Origin: Prescottella sp. R16
GTDB taxonomy: Bacteria; Actinomycetota; Actinomycetes; Mycobacteriales; Mycobacteriaceae
NCBI RefSeq assembly: GCF_030656875.1
Contig: NZ_CP130943.1
Location: 496,001 to 560,000 of the forward strand
Direction: 5' to 3'
Length of the DNA: 64,000 nt
The notes under the pieces are model-generated. The model had not been told where the DNA came from. It did no database searches and was given only the letters and a program-made list of their open reading frames with translations. Shown here one piece after another: positions 29,899-39,224 of this stretch (position 1 is its first letter; every line of letters begins with the position of its first letter). Position numbers and translations under genes: made by a program.

Positions 29899-31194
29899 AT
29901 GACGGCCACATCGGAAACTGGAAATCGTTTGCTGTTCCGCAACGTTCGAGTGTTCGACGGAAAATCGGGGACGCTCACCGGTGGGGACGTTCTCATCGAC
30001 GGCGATCGCATCGCCGCAGTATCGGAGTCACCTGTCGGGGACGATCCGGCCCGGAAGACCACGGTCGTCGACGGCGGTGGACGGGTCCTCATGCCGGGTA
30101 TGAGCGACGCGCACGTCCATCTCGTCGGAAATGCCAACTCGTACATCGACATGGTGATGGGCACCGAGGCGCACATCGCCCTCAACGGTCTCGCCGAGGC
30201 CAAGAACATGCTGCACCGCGGCTTCACTGCGGTCCGCGACATGGCCGGCGACACCGGCAGTATCAAGTCGGTGATCGACCGCGGTCTGTTCGAGGGACCG
30301 CGCATCTACCCGTCCCAGGCCGCGATCTCCCAGACCAGTGGGCACGGTGACTTCGGATTCGTCTACGAGTGCCCGACCGCTCTCGGCGGCGACCAGAGCC
30401 GGGCCGAGCAGATCGGGTTCATGCGTGTGGCCGACGGCCCCGACCGCGTCCTCGCCGCCGTCCGCGAACAGCTCAAGAAGGGTGCGTCGCAGATCAAGCT
30501 CATGGTCGGCGGCGGAGCCGCATCCATGTACGACCCGCTGTACACCGTGCAGTTCGTCGACGAGGAGCTGCGCGCCGCGGTTCGTGCCGCCACCGACTAC
30601 GGCACGTACGTCGCCACCCACGTCTACAACGTCACCGGTATCCGGCGGGCGATCGCGGCCGGCGTCAAGTCGATCGAGCACGGGCATCTCGCGGACGAGG
30701 ACACCGTCGCGCTCATGGCGGAGAAGAACGTGTGGCTGTCGATGCAGCCGTTCGCGCTCGGGGACCACCACTACCCGGACCCGGACCGTGCCGAGAAGGA
30801 CCGCGAAATCTGTTCCGGCACCGACAAAGTGTACGAGTGGGCCGAGAAGCACGGCGTCAAGACGGCGTGGGGCACCGACCTGCTCCTCGAACCGCAGATA
30901 GCGCCGCGTCAGAGCGAGATGGCGGCCCGATTGGGTGACCACTACAGCAACCTCGACGCGCTGCGGATGCTGACGTCCGGCAACGCCGAACTGTTCCGCA
31001 TGGCCGGTGAGCGAGACCCCTACCGGCAGGCCGAGTTCGGTGTCGTCGCCCCCGGCGCGTGGGCGGACGTCCTGCTGGTCGACGGCAACCCGCTCGACGA
31101 CCTCGGGCTGCTCGCCGACCCGGCGAAGAACCTGACGGTCATCGTCAAGAACGGTCAGGTCGTGAAGAACACGCTGCGAGGTGAATCTTGGTAG
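29899..31194 (+). CDS. Metal-dependent amidohydrolase (prolidase/imidazolonepropionase-like)
   Basis: A 431-residue amidohydrolase-superfamily TIM barrel with a binuclear site. Metal ligands visible are H72 and H74 in SDAHVHL, a likely carboxylated Lys in SQIKLMVGGGAAS, His in ATHVYN and IEHGH, and Asp in WGTDLL. The N- and C-terminal strands form the usual small beta-sandwich ending in GAWADVLLVDGNPL. Relatives hydrolyse acyl-proline dipeptides or cyclic amides; the substrate is not readable. TAGCGT (29886-29891) is 7 nt from the ATG, predicting a leaderless message. The next gene overlaps it by 7 nt, so it may head a run through gadB. Confidence 0.9.
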   Translation: MTATSETGNRLLFRNVRVFDGKSGTLTGGDVLIDGDRIAAVSESPVGDDPARKTTVVDGGGRVLMPGMSDAHVHLVGNANSYIDMVMGTEAHIALNGLAEAKNMLHRGFTAVRDMAGDTGSIKSVIDRGLFEGPRIYPSQAAISQTSGHGDFGFVYECPTALGGDQSRAEQIGFMRVADGPDRVLAAVREQLKKGASQIKLMVGGGAASMYDPLYTVQFVDEELRAAVRAATDYGTYVATHVYNVTGIRRAIAAGVKSIEHGHLADEDTVALMAEKNVWLSMQPFALGDHHYPDPDRAEKDREICSGTDKVYEWAEKHGVKTAWGTDLLLEPQIAPRQSEMAARLGDHYSNLDALRMLTSGNAELFRMAGERDPYRQAEFGVVAPGAWADVLLVDGNPLDDLGLLADPAKNLTVIVKNGQVVKNTLRGESW

Positions 31195-31928
31195 AGACGT
31201 TCGTCGGCGACGACCGGTCGCCGACCGAGCGGATCACCGGAACACTGGTGTCCGCCAGGGGAATCGAATTGCGCGGACCGTGGGGGCACGTGTTCGGCCC
31301 CCTCGACCTCGACATCGATGCCGGCGGGGTCACGGTGCTCGCCGCCCAGGCCGGTGCCGCCCGCACCGCGCTGATGATGGCGCTGTGCGGCCGGATGCGG
31401 CTCACCCGCGGATCGATCACCGTCCTCGGGCTGAAGGACAAGCCGAACAAGGTGTTCACCCGCTCGGCGATCGCCTGTTTCAAGGAGCTCGACGAGGTGA
31501 GCCCGTCGGTGACGGTGCAGGACCTCGTCACCGAGCAGCTCCGCTGGACGTCCCCCTGGTACAAACTCGTTCCGCGGGTGTCGGAGCAGGGCGTCGCCGA
31601 CATGTGCGCAGACGTGTTCGGGGACATCCCGTTGCCCGCACTGCACGCGTTCGTCGACGATCTCCCCGAACTACAGCAGCTGCTGCTGCGGATCGCGGTC
31701 GCGAACACCCGCCGGCCCCCACTGCTCGTGGTGGGACGAGTGGACCGGATCGCCGACGACGCAGAACGTTTCGAGCTCCTCGAACGGCTCGTCGCCCTCG
31801 GTGAACGCCAGTCGATCATCACGGCGGACGTCAATCCGCTCCCGCCCGACTGCGGGATCGCCGGCGTGGTCGACCTGCGCGGACTGCTCGGCGCCGGCGA
31901 CATCGGCGTCATGACCGAGGGGAGGTGA
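31188..31928 (+). CDS. ABC-ATPase-like protein lacking catalytic residues (pseudo-NBD)
   Basis: A 246-residue protein with the layout of an ABC nucleotide-binding domain, but each functional motif is altered. The Walker A position reads AAQAGAARTALM (52-63), with Arg59 where Lys should be. The signature region is DDLPELQQ (158-165) instead of LSGGQ. The Walker B position is PLLVVGRVD (178-186), with Gly-Arg instead of Asp-Glu. No switch His is seen. It starts at TTG 31188, overlapping the amidohydrolase by 7 nt. A YhgE/Pip permease follows by 3 bp behind GGAGG, so the two proteins are very likely partners. It may bind but not hydrolyse ATP, or be structural only. Confidence 0.75.
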   Translation: MVETFVGDDRSPTERITGTLVSARGIELRGPWGHVFGPLDLDIDAGGVTVLAAQAGAARTALMMALCGRMRLTRGSITVLGLKDKPNKVFTRSAIACFKELDEVSPSVTVQDLVTEQLRWTSPWYKLVPRVSEQGVADMCADVFGDIPLPALHAFVDDLPELQQLLLRIAVANTRRPPLLVVGRVDRIADDAERFELLERLVALGERQSIITADVNPLPPDCGIAGVVDLRGLLGAGDIGVMTEGR

Positions 31929-31931
31929 CCG

Positions 31932-33911
31932 ATGCTCGCCGGAATGTCACTGGGAAGCGACTCGAAGCGGTACTTCCGCGGCACCATGCCGCGGATCGCG
32001 ATCGCCACCATCGTCCTCATGCCGTTGCTGTACGGCGCAATGTATCTGTGGGCCTTCTGGAACCCCTTCGGCGCGGTCGACAAGATTCCGGCCGCCATCG
32101 TCAACAACGACACCGGCCTCACCGCCACCGGCCAGCAGATCGACGCGGGCGACCAGGTCGTGGAATCGTTGATCACCTCCGGGCAACTCGACCTGCACGA
32201 GGTGTCCGAGGCCGACGCCGTCGAGGGACTGTCGACCGGCAAGTACTACTACACGATCACGATCCCGGAGAACTTCACCGAGGCCGTCGAATCCCCGAAC
32301 GGCGACGACCCGGAGAAGGCCGACCTGATCTTCACGTTCAACGACGCCAACAACTACCTTGCCACGATCATCGGCCAGGACGCGTCGGAACAGGTCATCG
32401 CCCAGGTCAACTCCACGATCGGTGCGCAGGGTGTCGGCACCGTGCTCACCGGTCTGCAGAGCGCCGGATCGGGCCTGAAACAGGCCGCCGACGGTGCCGG
32501 GCAACTCGCGTCGGGCATCGATACCGCCAAGAGTGGAGCCGACCGACTAGCCTCGGGTGCAACCGAACTCTCGACGAACATGGTCACCGCCCGGGACGGG
32601 TCCGCACAGCTCGCCGCCGGTGCGTCCCAGCTCGCGACCGCGATCGACGGCGTCACCGGACCCCTGCTGACCGCGCTGGACAGCGGCACCGTCCAGAACA
32701 TCGCCGGCCAGGTGTCCGCGCTGCGGCAGTCCATCGAGGCCCTCGACGCAGCGCTTCCGCAGCCGTCGCAGCTGCCGCCCGGCGTGCAGACGGCGGTCGA
32801 TCTCCTCACCGGCAACCCCGATCCGGTCGCCCAGCAGGCCCTGGCCGCGCTGACCACCCTGGCGCCGCCGCAACTCCAGGCCGACACGGCCGCACTGCGC
32901 GCCGAGATCCAGCGGATCGGCGGCGACGCCCGCGCACTCGAATACCAGATCGTCGACCCGTCGAGCCCGCTCCAGCAGGGACTGTCGATGCTGCAGAGCG
33001 GTCAGATCACCGGCGACGTCGAACAGCTGCGCAACGGTGTGAACCAGCTGAACACCGGTGCCGCGACACTGCATTCGGGACTCGTCCAGCTGACCGACGG
33101 CAGTGTCCAGCTCTCGGGCGGCGCGAACCAGCTGTCGTCCGGCATGGTGGAATTGCAGACCGGTTCGCACCAGCTCGCGGACGCGTTGGCGAAGGGCGCC
33201 GGCCAGGTCCCCGACTGGAGCGACGAACAACGCACCGCGACCGCCGACACCCTGTCCACCCCGGTGGCCCTGAAGCAGAACACCACCAACGAGGCGTCCA
33301 CGTTCGGCACCGGTTTCGCGCCGTTCTTCCTGTCGCTCGCCCTGTTCGTCGGAGGCATCATCACGTGGATGCTGTTGACGCCGTTGCAGTCCCGACCCAT
33401 CATCGGCGGTGTCGGGCTGTACCGGACGGTCCTGGCGTCGTACTGGCCGGCGCTGCTGGTCGGGGTGCTGCAGGTGATCGTCATGTACACCGTCGTGCAC
33501 TTCGGCGTGGGACTCGACGCCCGGCACGTCGCCGGCACCGTCCTGTTCCTGATGCTGGTGTCCGCGACGTATCTCGCGATGATCCAGGCCTTCAACGCCA
33601 TGTTCGGGGTGGCGGTCGGACGTGTGGTCACCCTCGCGTTCCTCATGCTGCAACTCGTCTCCGCCGGCGGCATCTACCCGGTGCCGACCACTGCGAAACC
33701 GTTCCAGTACATCCACCCGTTCGATCCGATGACGTACACCGTCAACGGACTGCGCCAGCTCACCGTCGGCGAGCAGGTCGACTCGCGGCTGTGGATCGCG
33801 ATCGCGGTCCTCGTCGGCATCCTGCTGGTGTCGCTCACCGCGAGCGCCCTGTCCGTGCGCCGCAACCGCCGCTACACGATGGAACGGCTCTACCCGCCGA
33901 TCGAGGTCTGA
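31932..33911 (+). CDS. YhgE/Pip-family ABC-2-like membrane protein
   Basis: A 659-residue protein. Helix 1 (about 22-42, TIVLMPLLYGAMYLWAF) is followed by a long extracytoplasmic region. It begins with the family motif KIPAAIVNNDTG and contains QLxxG repeats (about 185-245 and 360-415, such as NQLNTGAATLHSGLVQL) that predict coiled coils or helical hairpins. The C-terminal ABC-2 domain has five or six helices (about 455-650). Relatives include phage-infection protein and ESX-locus factors, with export or surface-assembly roles. The ATG at 31932 lies 3 bp after the degenerate ATPase and has GGAGG upstream. Confidence 0.9.
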   Translation: MLAGMSLGSDSKRYFRGTMPRIAIATIVLMPLLYGAMYLWAFWNPFGAVDKIPAAIVNNDTGLTATGQQIDAGDQVVESLITSGQLDLHEVSEADAVEGLSTGKYYYTITIPENFTEAVESPNGDDPEKADLIFTFNDANNYLATIIGQDASEQVIAQVNSTIGAQGVGTVLTGLQSAGSGLKQAADGAGQLASGIDTAKSGADRLASGATELSTNMVTARDGSAQLAAGASQLATAIDGVTGPLLTALDSGTVQNIAGQVSALRQSIEALDAALPQPSQLPPGVQTAVDLLTGNPDPVAQQALAALTTLAPPQLQADTAALRAEIQRIGGDARALEYQIVDPSSPLQQGLSMLQSGQITGDVEQLRNGVNQLNTGAATLHSGLVQLTDGSVQLSGGANQLSSGMVELQTGSHQLADALAKGAGQVPDWSDEQRTATADTLSTPVALKQNTTNEASTFGTGFAPFFLSLALFVGGIITWMLLTPLQSRPIIGGVGLYRTVLASYWPALLVGVLQVIVMYTVVHFGVGLDARHVAGTVLFLMLVSATYLAMIQAFNAMFGVAVGRVVTLAFLMLQLVSAGGIYPVPTTAKPFQYIHPFDPMTYTVNGLRQLTVGEQVDSRLWIAIAVLVGILLVSLTASALSVRRNRRYTMERLYPPIEV

Positions 33912-33959
33912 CCCCGAGAGCCCACAGCTCACCAGTTCGCATCACCGGAGGAGAAGAAG

Positions 33960-35342
33960 ATGTCCGACAGCTTTGCCGCTCCCACCGAAACCCTCGCCCC
34001 CGCCTACACGGGCCGTCTCGGAACCGACCCCATTCCGGCACTGCGAATGCCCAAGTCGGAGACCGATCCGGAGGCCGCCTACCGGTTCATCCACGACGAG
34101 CTCATGCTCGACGGGAGTTCGCGACTGAACCTGGCGACCTTCGTCACCACCTGGATGGATCCGCAGGCCGACCGGCTCATGGCCGAGACGTTCGACAAGA
34201 ACATGATCGACAAGGACGAGTACCCTGCCACCGCCGAGATCGAGACCCGCTGCGTCAACATGGTGGCCGCGCTCTTCCACGCCGACGGACTTTCCGCGAC
34301 CGATCCGTCGTCGGCCACCGGCGTCTCCACCGTCGGCTCGTCGGAGGCCGTGATGCTCGCCGGGCTGGCACTCAAATGGAAGTGGCGGCAGGCCCGGCAG
34401 GCCGCCGGACAGGACGTGTCCCGCCCGAACCTCGTCATGGGCAGCAACGTGCAGGTGGTGTGGGAGAAGTTCTGCCGCTACTTCGACGTCGAAGCGAAAT
34501 ACCTGCCGATGGAGAAGGGGCGCTACGTCATCACCCCCGAGCAGGTGCGGGATGCCGTGGACGAGAACACCATCGGTGTCGTGGCGATCCTGGGGACCAC
34601 GTTCACCGGCGAACTCGAACCGGTCGCCGAAATCACGCAGACGCTCGACGAACTGGCGGCATCGGGCGGGCCGGACGTGCCGGTGCACGTCGACGCGGCC
34701 TCCGGTGGCTTCGTCGTCCCGTTCCTGCATCCGGAACTGCAGTGGGACTTCCGGATTCCCCGGGTCGTGTCCATCAACGTCAGTGGCCACAAGTACGGCA
34801 TGACCTATCCGGGAATCGGTTTCGTCGTGTGGCGTTCCAAGGAGCACCTGCCCGAGGACCTCGTGTTCCGGGTCAACTACCTCGGCGGCGACATGCCGAC
34901 GTTCACCCTCAACTTCTCCCGGTCCGGCAACCAGGTGGTGGGCCAGTACTACAACTTCGTCCGCCTCGGCGTCGCCGGCTACACCGCGATCATGGAATCG
35001 CTGCGCGACACCGCCCTGATGCTGTCGTCGGAGATCGCGAAGATCGACGACATGCACGTCATCACCGACGGATCCGCGATCCCGGTCCTGTCGTTCGAGG
35101 TCGTCGGCGACCCCGGATACACGGTCTTCGACATCTCGCACGAACTGCGGGCCCGCGGCTGGCAGGTGCCCGCCTACACGATGCCCGCCGACGCCGAGGA
35201 CGTCGCCGTCCTCCGAATCGTCTTGCGCGAAGGACTCTCCCGCGACCTCGCCCACCGTCTCGCGCAGACGATCGCGGAGGTCGTCGCCGCGCTACGGGAA
35301 GGACGTGGCGTCGGACATACGGCGCAGGCGTTCGCGCACTGA
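33960..35342 (+). CDS. gadB: Glutamate decarboxylase
   Basis: PLP enzyme that converts glutamate to GABA, consuming a proton and raising cytoplasmic pH. The protein has 460 residues, the usual length. The PLP lysine is K278 in SGHKYG (K276 in E. coli). The cofactor Asp is in HVDAASGG, and VGSSEAVMLAGLALK and FVVWR match the GAD subgroup rather than aromatic decarboxylases. A GGAGGAGAAGAAG run precedes the ATG at 33960. It lies 48 bp after the YhgE/Pip gene with no terminator between, and a hairpin follows. No GABA antiporter gene is adjacent, so how acid resistance would be completed is unclear. Confidence 0.96.
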   Translation: MSDSFAAPTETLAPAYTGRLGTDPIPALRMPKSETDPEAAYRFIHDELMLDGSSRLNLATFVTTWMDPQADRLMAETFDKNMIDKDEYPATAEIETRCVNMVAALFHADGLSATDPSSATGVSTVGSSEAVMLAGLALKWKWRQARQAAGQDVSRPNLVMGSNVQVVWEKFCRYFDVEAKYLPMEKGRYVITPEQVRDAVDENTIGVVAILGTTFTGELEPVAEITQTLDELAASGGPDVPVHVDAASGGFVVPFLHPELQWDFRIPRVVSINVSGHKYGMTYPGIGFVVWRSKEHLPEDLVFRVNYLGGDMPTFTLNFSRSGNQVVGQYYNFVRLGVAGYTAIMESLRDTALMLSSEIAKIDDMHVITDGSAIPVLSFEVVGDPGYTVFDISHELRARGWQVPAYTMPADAEDVAVLRIVLREGLSRDLAHRLAQTIAEVVAALREGRGVGHTAQAFAH

Positions 35343-35349
35343 ACGCCCG

Positions 35350-35386
35350 GTTCCCGGGCCGGACGCAGTAGTTTCGGCCCGGGAAC
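35350..35386 (+). terminator. Terminator after gadB
   Basis: A 12-bp perfect stem (35350-35361 with 35375-35386) around a 13-nt loop, 8 bp after the gadB stop. Confidence 0.8.
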
Positions 35387-35471
35387 AGTGGCCTATTGCC
35401 CGTTTCGGGAGGCGCCGACCCGCTCTGCCTCGTACGATGCCTGAAACGGTGGGCTTCCGGGGCGGTGACGT

Positions 35472-37976
35472 ATGGCGATCGGGTTCGAGCCGAGGGACGG
35501 GTCGGCGCAGGAGTCTCGTCTCCGAGAGCTCTGTGCGGTGCTGGACGAGGGGTTTGCGCGCAGAGCGACACTGCGCACCCTGGTGTGTGCCCCGGTGGCC
35601 ACAGGGAAGACTGCGCTGCTCGCGTGCTGGCGGGACCATCGTCGGGCCGAGGCGACCGCGTGGGCGACTCTCGACGCGTCCGACAACAACGTCGACTCGC
35701 TACGGAACCGGCTGAAACTCGCCGTCGACGGCCTCGAGCCGACGATGCCCGACGCTGTTCTCGTCCTCGACGACGGGCATGTGGTCGACGATCCCGCGGC
35801 CGTCGCGTATCTGACGGAGTTCGTCGACGCCGCACCGTTCCACGTGCTGGTCGCGGCCCGACGGTCCCCGAGACTCCCGTGGCCCAAGTTCGCCGCCGAG
35901 GGGCGCCTGTCGTTCCTGGGCTGGCAGGATCTGGCCTGGGATCGTGGGGCCGTCGCCGAGGAGTTCGCGCGGTACGGCTGCACCCTCGCGGACGACGACC
36001 TCGATCTGGTCCACGAGATCACCGGAGGATGGGCGGGCGCAGTCCGCAGTGCCGCCCTGCTGTTCGGTGCGGACGGACGGACCCGGCCCGCGATCGTGGA
36101 ACTGCGCGACCGCCCCCAGCCCGTCTCCGGCTACGTGGTGGGGGAGACGATCGCTATGCTGCCGACGGATCTGGTACGAGCCCTGCGCTCGACCAGCGTG
36201 AGCGAACGGTTCACTCGACGACAGTTCGTGGCCGCGGGCGTCTCGAACGCCGACCCGGCCCTGTATCTGTGCGAGCAACACGGTATTCCCGTGAGCCGCG
36301 AGCGGACCGCCGAGGGGCTGGTTTACGCGTGGCATCCATTGGTGCGAATGCACATGAAATCGATTCTTCAGGAAGAAGATCCAGACGATTTCGAGCGGTC
36401 GGTGGTGGCCGAGGCGCACTCGCTGGCGCGTGCCGGCCGGATCGGTGACGCATTCGCACGCCTGCCCCCTACTGTGGGTGACGACGTCGTCGGCGACTTC
36501 GTCCACCGCTACGGCCCGGCCGCCGTGTTCGACGGCGCCGGCGACGCCGTCCTCGACACGCTCGGCGCGTCACACGACCACCTACCCGGTGTCCGATTGC
36601 TGCGTGCCCTCGCAGCGCTCGAGATCAACGACCCGAATGCGGCACGTGCACATCTTCATTCGGCCGGGCGCGGCACGTGCCTCCCCGGTGTGCTGCGGAT
36701 GTTCGCGGTGGCACTCGGGATCGAAGCCGCGGTGTTGGCCGGGCGCCCGGTCCCGGAACCCGACACCCTTCGGAGGGAACAACTTTCGAGTACCGGAAGC
36801 GTCGACATCGACGGCTACGTGAACATACAGTTCGCCGCGGCACTCATGCTGTCGCGCCGATACCGGGCATGCGAGGATCTGCTCCGGGAAACCCTCGCCC
36901 TCGTCGGCGCCGACGGGCATCCACGCCTCGTACTGCGGGTGTTGGCGCGCCTCGCGATCGTCGCGGCACTGCGGGGCGACCGGGAGACGATGGAGCAGCG
37001 CGCGGAACGTGCGGTGGCGTACGCCGTCGACCACAATCTCGAGCGGCTGATCGATGCCGCGCAGAGTGCCGCGACAGTCGGGATGGCCCGGTACTACCGG
37101 GGCGAGTCGCTACCGGACAGTGGTCCGCTGTACATGCTCGCGTCCAACACTGAGGTCCACCTCCGTCCGGACGGGACCGAGGAACCGGTCGTCGGAGGCC
37201 ACGCGGACGTCACCTTCGCGCTCCTGCGGGCCCGTCACAGTTCCCCGCCGATACCCGAGGACGCGGCGTATCTGGCACGGGCCCTCGACGGATTGCTCTC
37301 GCGAGGCGGGCAACCCGGGACAACCGACCGATACGTGCCCGAAGTGGTGGCAGTGCTCGTCGACGCCGGTCGGGTCGCGCTCGCCGACGACATCGTCCGC
37401 ACGGCCCGCGACGTCCTCGGCGACAGCCCGGACCTGTCGGCAGCGCAGGCGATCGTGGCGTTGGCGAACGGCGACATCGCAGGCGCGGAAGAACTGGGCC
37501 GTCGCGTGCTGGACGGGGAGCCGCCCCCGAAACGGGTTCTCGCGGTGCAGGGGTGGGTGCTCGTGGCGGTGGCAGCGTTCCGTGACCGACGGACCGAACA
37601 GGCGTGCTCGGCGATCCGGCAGGCGCTGCTGCTCGCGGAGCCCGACGAGGTGGTACGCCCGTTCCTCAACTATGCCGGTGACACCGCGGAGATGCTGTCG
37701 GCCGTCCGCCCGGGAGACGGCGTCACCGTGTGCTTCCTCGACCGGCTCCGCGGCAAGCTGGTCGAGCACTCCGCCGGGCGCAACCCGGGTCTGACCCGGT
37801 CCGAGAAAACCGTTCTCGCGAAACTTCGGACGGGAAAAGTGTTGCGGCTCATCGCCGAGGACATGCACCTGTCAGTGAACACCGTCCGCACCCATGCCCG
37901 CAACGTGTACCGCAAACTCGATGTCGCCGGCCGGGAGGAAGCCGTCGAAGAGGCGGTCCGCCGGGGCCTGCTCTGA
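35472..37976 (+). CDS. Large LuxR-family ATP-dependent regulator (MalT/LAL type)
   Basis: An 834-residue STAND-type transcription activator. It has an N-terminal P-loop (APVATGKTALL, K46), Walker B VLVLDDGH near 96, a long helical-repeat sensor region (about 330-740), and a C-terminal LuxR helix-turn-helix (about 772-830) with LTRSEKTVLAKLRTGKVLRLIAEDM and VNTVRTHARNVYRKLDV. Such proteins need ATP and an inducer to activate a few promoters. It begins 86 bp after the gadB terminator on the same strand; the gad/YhgE run is the nearest plausible target. The start has a weak GGGGCGG site. The inducer is unknown. Confidence 0.88.
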   Translation: MAIGFEPRDGSAQESRLRELCAVLDEGFARRATLRTLVCAPVATGKTALLACWRDHRRAEATAWATLDASDNNVDSLRNRLKLAVDGLEPTMPDAVLVLDDGHVVDDPAAVAYLTEFVDAAPFHVLVAARRSPRLPWPKFAAEGRLSFLGWQDLAWDRGAVAEEFARYGCTLADDDLDLVHEITGGWAGAVRSAALLFGADGRTRPAIVELRDRPQPVSGYVVGETIAMLPTDLVRALRSTSVSERFTRRQFVAAGVSNADPALYLCEQHGIPVSRERTAEGLVYAWHPLVRMHMKSILQEEDPDDFERSVVAEAHSLARAGRIGDAFARLPPTVGDDVVGDFVHRYGPAAVFDGAGDAVLDTLGASHDHLPGVRLLRALAALEINDPNAARAHLHSAGRGTCLPGVLRMFAVALGIEAAVLAGRPVPEPDTLRREQLSSTGSVDIDGYVNIQFAAALMLSRRYRACEDLLRETLALVGADGHPRLVLRVLARLAIVAALRGDRETMEQRAERAVAYAVDHNLERLIDAAQSAATVGMARYYRGESLPDSGPLYMLASNTEVHLRPDGTEEPVVGGHADVTFALLRARHSSPPIPEDAAYLARALDGLLSRGGQPGTTDRYVPEVVAVLVDAGRVALADDIVRTARDVLGDSPDLSAAQAIVALANGDIAGAEELGRRVLDGEPPPKRVLAVQGWVLVAVAAFRDRRTEQACSAIRQALLLAEPDEVVRPFLNYAGDTAEMLSAVRPGDGVTVCFLDRLRGKLVEHSAGRNPGLTRSEKTVLAKLRTGKVLRLIAEDMHLSVNTVRTHARNVYRKLDVAGREEAVEEAVRRGLL

Positions 37977-37992
37977 CGGCCGGCACCGCACG

Positions 37993-38544
37993 CTACGTCG
38001 ACGCCGCCGCGAACACCTCGACCAGCTTGTCGCAGAACGCCGGGAGGTCGCCCGGGTTCCGGCTCGAGACCAGATTGCGGTCGACGACCACTTCCTCGTC
38101 GACGACGGTGCCGCCGGCGTTGCGGATGTCGGTGCGCACGCTCGGATACGACGTCAAGGTGCGGCCCCGGACCACGTCCGCCTCCACGAGCGTCCACGGG
38201 CCGTGGCAGATCACCCCGACGGGTTTCCCGGAGGACACGAAGTCGCGGACGAACGTGACCGCGTGGGCATCCTGCCGCAGCTGGTCCGGGTTGGTGGTGC
38301 CGCCGGGCAGAACGAGTGCATCGAAGTCGCCGACCTGCGCATCGCCGACGACCAGGTCCACGTCGTGGCGGCCGGCGGGATGGACGTCGCGGTTCATCGC
38401 CTGAATCTGCCCGGGCGACAACGACAGCAGGCGGGTCGTCGCACCGGCCTGCTCGAGGGCTGTGCGTGGTTCGACGAGTTCGACCTCTTCGACGCCGCCG
38501 GTGGCGAGGACAGCGACGGTTCGTCCGGTGAGCGACGCGGTCAT
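37993..38544 (-). CDS. DJ-1/PfpI-family protein
   Basis: A 183-residue class-I glutamine-amidotransferase-like protein of the PfpI/YhbO group. The nucleophile C113 sits in the elbow VICHGPW with H114 next to it. A conserved acidic residue is in GGVEEVEL near 20, and LVLPGGTTNPDQLR and SYPSVRTDIRNAG match YhbO-like stress proteins. Possible activities are glyoxalase/deglycase or peptidase; none is assured. The ATG at 38544 overlaps the stop of the DUF2231 gene by 4 nt, so the two form an operon. Confidence 0.93.
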   Translation of the reverse strand: MTASLTGRTVAVLATGGVEEVELVEPRTALEQAGATTRLLSLSPGQIQAMNRDVHPAGRHDVDLVVGDAQVGDFDALVLPGGTTNPDQLRQDAHAVTFVRDFVSSGKPVGVICHGPWTLVEADVVRGRTLTSYPSVRTDIRNAGGTVVDEEVVVDRNLVSSRNPGDLPAFCDKLVEVFAAAST

Positions 38545-39179
38545 CGGTGTCCTCCTCCCGCAGTTACGTGATGACGGCCGCCGTGTTCCGCGACGGCCGG
38601 GGGAGCATCGTCGAGATCGGCGAGGACCGGATCGAACGCGGGCCCGCCGGTGGCGTCGGCCGCCGTCATCCCGGCGCCCTCGGCGAACACGAGATGCCCG
38701 CCCAGGGCCCCACCGACCCCGACCGCGGCCAGCGCCGTCGCCGACAGCGCGACCGCCACCGGATCGAAGGCGTCGGGGTCGTGTCGACGGCGCCGGAACG
38801 ATGCGAGCGACAGCACGATCCCGACGGCGTTGGCGCCCGCGTGGATCAGGCCGACCCGGCGCTGCCGCACACTGCGTTCGCTCCAGTCCAGCCAGCCGGT
38901 ACCCGCCGTCGGGGGAACCACGGCCAGCCCGATACCGAGCAGCCGACGGGCGGACCGGTGATCCCGGAACACGGCATCGAAGACGAGCGCACCGGTCCAG
39001 GCGCCGATCGGAAGCGACACCAGGACGGGATGGACGGGATGGCCGAGCCAGTCGCCGCGCAGACCGGCGGCGACGGGGCTACGGCCCGGACCCGACCGGA
39101 CGAGGTGGGCGAGCGTGCCGGAGAATCCGTCCAGGGACGACGCCGACTCCGCCCGCTCGAGCAGGTTACGGATATTCAT
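38541..39179 (-). CDS. DUF2231 membrane protein
   Basis: A 212-residue protein with about four hydrophobic segments and the DUF2231 hallmark DWLGHPVHPVLVSLPIGAWTGALVFDA (about 43-70). A further His is in LIHAGANAVGIVL and GHLVFAEG follows in the last helix. The repeated conserved His suggest haem or metal binding, but no function is established. The C-terminal 35 residues are His/Asp-rich and soluble. It overlaps the DJ-1 gene by 4 nt and is the first gene of that pair. A weak -10-like TAGCCG lies 6 nt before the ATG. Confidence 0.87.
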   Translation of the reverse strand: MNIRNLLERAESASSLDGFSGTLAHLVRSGPGRSPVAAGLRGDWLGHPVHPVLVSLPIGAWTGALVFDAVFRDHRSARRLLGIGLAVVPPTAGTGWLDWSERSVRQRRVGLIHAGANAVGIVLSLASFRRRRHDPDAFDPVAVALSATALAAVGVGGALGGHLVFAEGAGMTAADATGGPAFDPVLADLDDAPPAVAEHGGRHHVTAGGGHR

Positions 39180-39224
39180 GCCGGACGGCTACCCGCCGCC
39201 CGGCCGCGGCAAACCTGCTCGTGG

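Noticed and set aside
31188..31928. Functional ABC transporter ATPase
   Set aside because: Walker A Lys, Walker B Asp-Glu, signature and switch His are all absent, so an ordinary ATPase call is not supported.
31925..35371. 1148-codon open frame overlapping the YhgE/Pip and gadB genes in another frame
   Set aside because: Its product is dominated by Arg, Pro and Gly with no domain; the true genes in the other frames have clear families and RBSs. GC-rich DNA produces such long shadow frames.
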